Source of the DNA: an uncultured Bacteroides sp.
GTDB taxonomy: Bacteria; Bacteroidota; Bacteroidia; Bacteroidales; Bacteroidaceae
Direction of reading: 5' to 3'
DNA: 42,928 nucleotides
Assembly (NCBI GenBank): GCA_900556625.1
Contig: USPQ01000018.1
Location: forward strand, 1 to 42,928
Part shown: piece by piece, positions 40,438 to 42,928 of the stretch
Position numbering within the stretch: position 1 is the first letter of the stretch
Layout: each line of letters starts with the position of its first letter
The notes under the pieces: model-generated
The model's input: only the letters and a program-made list of their open reading frames with translations
The model's database searches: none
What the model was told of the DNA's origin: nothing
Position numbers and translations under genes: made by a program

Positions 40438-41388
40438 TCAAATTTTCTTTTCTATCTGGTAGTTATTCCGTTCCGGTGCGTTACGCGAAATTAATTCGCC
40501 AAGAAATCCGGCAAGGAATAATTGTGTACCTATAATCATTGCCGTAAGTGACAAATAAAAATAGGGAGAGTCGGTCACTAGTCTATATGGTAGATTGTTG
40601 TACATTGCGTATAGCTTACTACCACCTACAATGATAACGGAAATCATTCCGATGAGAAACATCAGCGATCCTAACAAGCCGAAAAAATGCATCGGTTTGA
40701 TTCCGAATTTGGAAAGAAACCAGAGTGAGAGTAAATCCAGATAACCGTTCACGAAGCGGTTAAGTCCGAATTTGGTTGTACCGTATTTGCGGGCTTGATG
40801 ATGCACCACTTTTTCACCGATTTTCTTGAATCCGGCGTTCTTTGCCAGATAAGGTATATAACGGTGCATCTCACCGTACACTTCAATATGTTTTACGACC
40901 TCTCTGCGATACGCTTTCAGTCCGCAGTTGAAGTCGTGTAGGTTTTTAATACCTGAAACTTTGCGTGCCGTTGCATTAAACAGTTTGGTGGGAAGTGTCT
41001 TTGACAGAGGATCATATCTTTTTTGTTTCCAGCCGGAAACCAAGTCGTAACCGTCTTCGGTTATCATCCGGTAGAGTTCAGGTATTTCGTCCGGACTGTC
41101 CTGTAAATCTGCGTCCATCGTTATAACCACGTCTCCCTGCGCTTCTGCGAATCCACAGTAAAGTGCGGGTGATTTGCCGTAGTTGCGACGGAACTTGATA
41201 CCTCTTACATGCTCCGATTGGGATTTTAGCTTTTCTATCACTTCCCATGAACGGTCCGTACTTCCGTCATTAACGAAAATCACCTCAAATGAGAATCCGT
41301 TGGCTTGCATTACCCGTTCTATCCAAGCGTAGAGTTCGGGTAGTGACTCTTCTTCATTGAATAATGGGACTACAACTGATATATCCAT
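40438..41388 (-). CDS. Family 2 glycosyltransferase (dolichol-phosphate-mannose synthase type)
   Basis: The 316-residue enzyme has a GT-A domain with SVVVPLFNEEESL at the N-terminus, IFVNDGSTDRSWEV, RRNYGKSPALYCGF and the metal-binding DADLQDSPDE (D92, D94). Two C-terminal membrane helices (about 230-257 and 275-300) anchor it. This is the DPM1/ArnC/GtrB layout. Such enzymes transfer a sugar from a nucleotide donor to undecaprenyl phosphate on the cytoplasmic face, for use in envelope glycan or lipid A modification. The sugar cannot be told. It lies 35 bp after the DUF4199 gene, the usual Bacteroides arrangement as I recall it. Confidence 0.93.
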   Translation of the reverse strand: MDISVVVPLFNEEESLPELYAWIERVMQANGFSFEVIFVNDGSTDRSWEVIEKLKSQSEHVRGIKFRRNYGKSPALYCGFAEAQGDVVITMDADLQDSPDEIPELYRMITEDGYDLVSGWKQKRYDPLSKTLPTKLFNATARKVSGIKNLHDFNCGLKAYRREVVKHIEVYGEMHRYIPYLAKNAGFKKIGEKVVHHQARKYGTTKFGLNRFVNGYLDLLSLWFLSKFGIKPMHFFGLLGSLMFLIGMISVIIVGGSKLYAMYNNLPYRLVTDSPYFYLSLTAMIIGTQLFLAGFLGELISRNAPERNNYQIEKKI

Positions 41389-41423
41389 TTCTTTAATTAC
41401 TAGTTACGAATTACAAATTACAA

Positions 41424-41981
41424 TCAACTCGGCTCATTGTTTCCGGGTTTCGCTTTTTTCATTACCATTAATCCGGTAGGGATGGCAAGGATACTTCCGA
41501 AAAATACGTCCGATGACAACATTTGCATGGTAATGTCGATAGCGCTGAGCGAGTTTATTTTATCTGCATCAAACATATCTTTCATAAGTTCTTTGTTTTC
41601 TTGTAAAGCGGGACTTTGCTCTATCGCCTGGTTCCAAAAATCAGCAAGGGCGTTGAAGATAAAGCCGTGATCTATAAACTGGAAGTATATGTAATGTGCT
41701 ACGGCTACCAATAGGGAAGCGAACATATACATAAATATAGTGAAAAGAACAGCGTGTGAGAATTGTATAGCTCCTCCGCATACTTTGTCGCGATAGATTT
41801 TTACATAATAATAACCTATGATTGGCACGGCTAGCGTTAGAATAACATATAGCAATTGGAAAAAAGGTATAGCAAACATCAATGGAAGTAGTATGAATTT
41901 CAATATCCAATAAGCTCCCATATATGTGCCAAAATGCATGGCGTATTTCTGTAAATAGCTTCTGTTCTCTGTCATCTTCAT
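41424..41981 (-). CDS. DUF4199 membrane protein
   Basis: A 185-residue inner-membrane protein with four hydrophobic segments: about 22-42, 44-62 and 75-98, and a last one near 158-172 (VFFGSILAIPTGLMVMKK). The loop between the third and fourth is polar. Topology and the YYYVKIYRDKVCGGAIQFSH block are typical of DUF4199, a Bacteroidetes family of unknown function often placed before a GT2 gene, as here. It is the first gene of the six-gene minus-strand operon. A second possible start (codon 3, also ATG) would shorten it by two residues. Confidence 0.87.
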   Translation of the reverse strand: MKMTENRSYLQKYAMHFGTYMGAYWILKFILLPLMFAIPFFQLLYVILTLAVPIIGYYYVKIYRDKVCGGAIQFSHAVLFTIFMYMFASLLVAVAHYIYFQFIDHGFIFNALADFWNQAIEQSPALQENKELMKDMFDADKINSLSAIDITMQMLSSDVFFGSILAIPTGLMVMKKAKPGNNEPS

Positions 41982-41995
41982 TTATAAATTGCGCA

Positions 41996-42003
41996 CAAAG
42001 GTA
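41996..42003 (-). promoter_or_regulatory. -7 box of the DUF4199-to-apbE operon
   Basis: CAAAGGTA on the + strand reads TACCTTTG on the minus strand, 14 bp upstream of the ATG at 41981. This predicts a very short leader. No clear -33 box is seen. Confidence 0.5.
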
Positions 42004-42146
42004 CAAATAATATCGGTTGATAGAGGGAATATGGTTGTTAAAGTTAATAAAGCAATAAAAGTTGCTAGTAGAGATTTTTTTTGTACCTTTAATTGCTTGA
42101 AATGTAGTCTGTTAGTTGTTTTACTTGAAAAAAGTTGTTCGTAGCT

Positions 42147-42177
42147 ATTGCAGAATCCGTAAAAATGCCTACCTTTG
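42147..42177 (+). promoter_or_regulatory. Promoter of the SRP RNA / tRNA-Thr unit
   Basis: ATTG (42147-42150) and TACCTTTG (42170-42177) are separated by 19 bp. Transcription would begin around 42184-42190, right at the SRP RNA 5' end. Confidence 0.7.
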
Positions 42178-42189
42178 CAACCGCAAAAC

Positions 42190-42285
42190 GGGTAAGTCCT
42201 ATACGGCCAGCTCCCTTCGAATCCTCCAGGGCTTGATCGCAGCAAAGGTAGTTGGTTGTAGCGGCGCGATATAGATAGCTTACCC
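42190..42285 (+). ncRNA. ffs: Small signal recognition particle RNA (4.5S type)
   Basis: The 96-nt stretch folds into one long hairpin. GGGTAAG (42190-42196) pairs with CTTACCC (42279-42285), CTATA (42199-42203) with TATAG (42270-42274), CCAGCT (42207-42212) with AGTTGG (42250-42255, one G-U), and CCTT (42214-42217) with AAGG (42245-42248). The Ffh-binding core has CAGG (42227-42230) and AGCA (42241-42244) exactly 10 nt apart, the same spacing as in E. coli 4.5S RNA. The apical loop GCTTGATCGC lacks the usual GGAA tetraloop. It is the RNA of the protein-targeting particle. It has its own promoter, but no terminator before tRNA-Thr, which begins 4 nt later. Confidence 0.83.
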
Positions 42286-42289
42286 ACCC

Positions 42290-42363
42290 GCCTCTTTAGC
42301 TCAGTTGGCCAGAGCACGTGATTTGTAATCTCGGGGTCGTTGGTTCGAATCCGACAAGAGGCT
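42290..42363 (+). tRNA. tRNA-Thr (anticodon TGT)
   Basis: The acceptor stem GCCTCTT pairs with AAGAGGC. The D arm is AGCTCAGTTGGCCAGAGC. The anticodon loop TTTGTAA gives anticodon TGT (Thr, ACA codons), and the T arm carries GGTTCGAATCC. The anticodon stem CGTGA/TCTCG has a central T-T mismatch. CCA is not encoded (GCT is followed by CGA). It is followed by a strong terminator. Confidence 0.95.
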
Positions 42364-42390
42364 CGAAAAAGGATATATAACAAATCCAAG

Positions 42391-42427
42391 AAAAAAGCAT
42401 TCAGGCAATTACCTGAATGCTTTTTTT
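42391..42427 (+). terminator. Terminator of the SRP RNA / tRNA-Thr unit
   Basis: AAAAAAGCATTCAGG (42391-42405) and CCTGAATGCTTTTTT (from 42412) form a perfect stem with a six-base loop, ending in a T run. Confidence 0.92.
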
Positions 42428-42461
42428 ATATTTTGGCTTGTTTCCGTACAGTTTTGATTCT

Positions 42462-42547
42462 TTTCACCACAGAGGACACGGAGGACACAGAGTTTATAAT
42501 TATCTATGAACTAGAACTTTGAAACCTCTGTGTCCTCTGTGGTGAAA
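42462..42547. repeat. Inverted repeat of the TTTCACCACAGAGGACAC type
   Basis: The left arm (42462-42484) and right arm (42525-42547) are 23 bp each and complementary with one mismatch. The left arm continues with a partial second copy (GAGGACACAGAG, 42481-42492). I recognise this sequence as a kind of intergenic palindrome scattered in many bacterial genomes, often mis-called as short proteins containing TTEDTEDTE. No transposase is present. Confidence 0.75.
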
Positions 42548-42730
42548 TAGTTCATTTACGTACCAATATGAAAAATGACAACTGCATAGGGACTTGCAGT
42601 TAGGGTATTCTACTATTAATAGAATGTATTATGCTTGTTTTCATACAGTATTTGTATTATTGATTAAAATGGTATTGTTTAGATTATCAATGATTTAGTT
42701 GATTCTTTGTCTATTATAAAAACTTATATA
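42548..42730. other. AT-rich spacer without a gene
   Basis: Together with the inverted repeat this makes a stretch of about 360 bp without a protein gene (42428-42785). It contains small palindromes (AACTGCA at 42580-42586 with TGCAGTT at 42595-42601; ATTCTA with TAGAAT near 42608-42626). I see no promoter or open frame with a credible start. Confidence 0.5.
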
Positions 42731-42764
42731 AAAATCCCCGGGATATCTATCGTCCGGGGATTTT
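42731..42764 (-). terminator. Terminator of eno (minus strand)
   Basis: AAAATCCCCGG (42731-42741) pairs perfectly with CCGGGGATTTT (42754-42764). On the minus strand it lies 22 bp after the eno stop. Confidence 0.8.
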
Positions 42765-42785
42765 ATTTAGATGTAAAGTCGAAAT

Positions 42786-42928
42786 TTATTTGATTCTTTT
42801 GTATCCATACACAGCCAAATCACCCAATTCCTCTTCAATACGGAGTAACTGATTGTATTTAGCCATACGGTCGGAGCGGCTTAAAGAACCTGTCTTGATC
42901 TGCCCGCTGTTGGTAGCTACTGCGATAT
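42786..42928 (-). CDS. eno: Enolase, C-terminal part
   Basis: The gene is cut by the right edge of the window, and only the last 47 codons are visible on the minus strand. The end of the protein contains IAVATNSGQIKTGSLSRSDR, then MAKYNQLLRIEEELG and the terminus AVYGYKRIK. The Gly-Ser-Leu-Ser-Arg-Ser-(Asp/Glu)-Arg stretch is highly conserved near the end of enolase and is followed by the final helix. Enolase dehydrates 2-phosphoglycerate to phosphoenolpyruvate in glycolysis. It is followed on its own strand by a strong hairpin terminator. Confidence 0.95.
   Translation of the reverse strand, partial: IAVATNSGQIKTGSLSRSDRMAKYNQLLRIEEELGDLAVYGYKRIK

Noticed and set aside
40418..40441. Upstream ATG for the DUF6452 lipoprotein
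   Set aside because: It would place eight polar or mixed residues before a complete signal peptide; ATG 40417 fits better.
41982..42389. 135-codon open frame antisense to the SRP RNA and tRNA-Thr
   Set aside because: It overlaps two structured RNAs and includes translated tRNA sequence; a phantom gene.
42340..42522. 60-codon frame with TTEDTEDTE
   Set aside because: It starts inside the tRNA and runs through a terminator and a palindromic repeat; a well-known type of false protein.
1..42928. Prophage or integrative element
   Set aside because: No integrase, structural or conjugation genes, and no tRNA-end direct repeats were seen.

Overview
The window looks like a Bacteroides-type chromosome. 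The evidence is SusC/SusD pairs, a hybrid two-component system, Bacteroidetes promoters (TAnnTTTG -7 boxes, sometimes with a TTG or TTTG -33 box), Ser-type sulfatases, DUF4199, and moderate to low GC. I saw no prophage, CRISPR array or intact insertion sequence. I do not assign a species.

Layout. 1-582 is the 3' end of a type I pullulanase. 583-2077 holds a dead sugar module: a GPH-type transporter with a frameshift and a large internal deletion, then a shredded GH43 gene, with its upstream region still present. 2189-5582 is housekeeping: a ModF-like double ABC ATPase, gpmA and a class I FBP aldolase. A convergent hybrid two-component regulator (HTCS) follows at 5639-9571. Divergent from it is a two-gene operon: an AmgK-like sugar kinase fused to a RapZ C-terminal domain, then a MurU-like nucleotidyltransferase. 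This looks like an anomeric amino-sugar salvage module. A frameshifted Rpn/PD-(D/E)XK 'transposase' comes next.

13098-32377 is a polysaccharide utilisation locus (PUL) on the + strand: GH18 lipoprotein with an apparent LamG insertion, SusC, SusD, surface glycan-binding lipoprotein, a hairpin, then sulfatase (GlcNAc-6-sulfatase type), GH20 hexosaminidase, a 1614-residue GH2 beta-galactosidase fused to GH29 fucosidase, and a second sulfatase ending at a strong terminator. The parts fit stepwise removal of sulfate, galactose, fucose and GlcNAc from sulfated, fucosylated LacNAc (Lewis-type) host glycans. GH18, SusD and the binding protein have acidic residues after the lipid Cys, which suggests surface display. 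The remaining enzymes look periplasmic.

32506-42786 is mostly core genome: a YbdG-like MscS channel, a 5 x 22-bp degenerate tandem repeat, a secreted EEP nuclease with pepD, a small membrane protein, an OmpH-like lipoprotein, and a six-gene minus-strand operon (DUF4199, GT2, DUF6452, DUF6048, mntP, apbE). Near the end a small SRP RNA lies only 4 nt upstream of tRNA-Thr(TGT), apparently under one promoter and one terminator. The window closes with a dispersed-type inverted repeat and the 3' end of eno on the minus strand.
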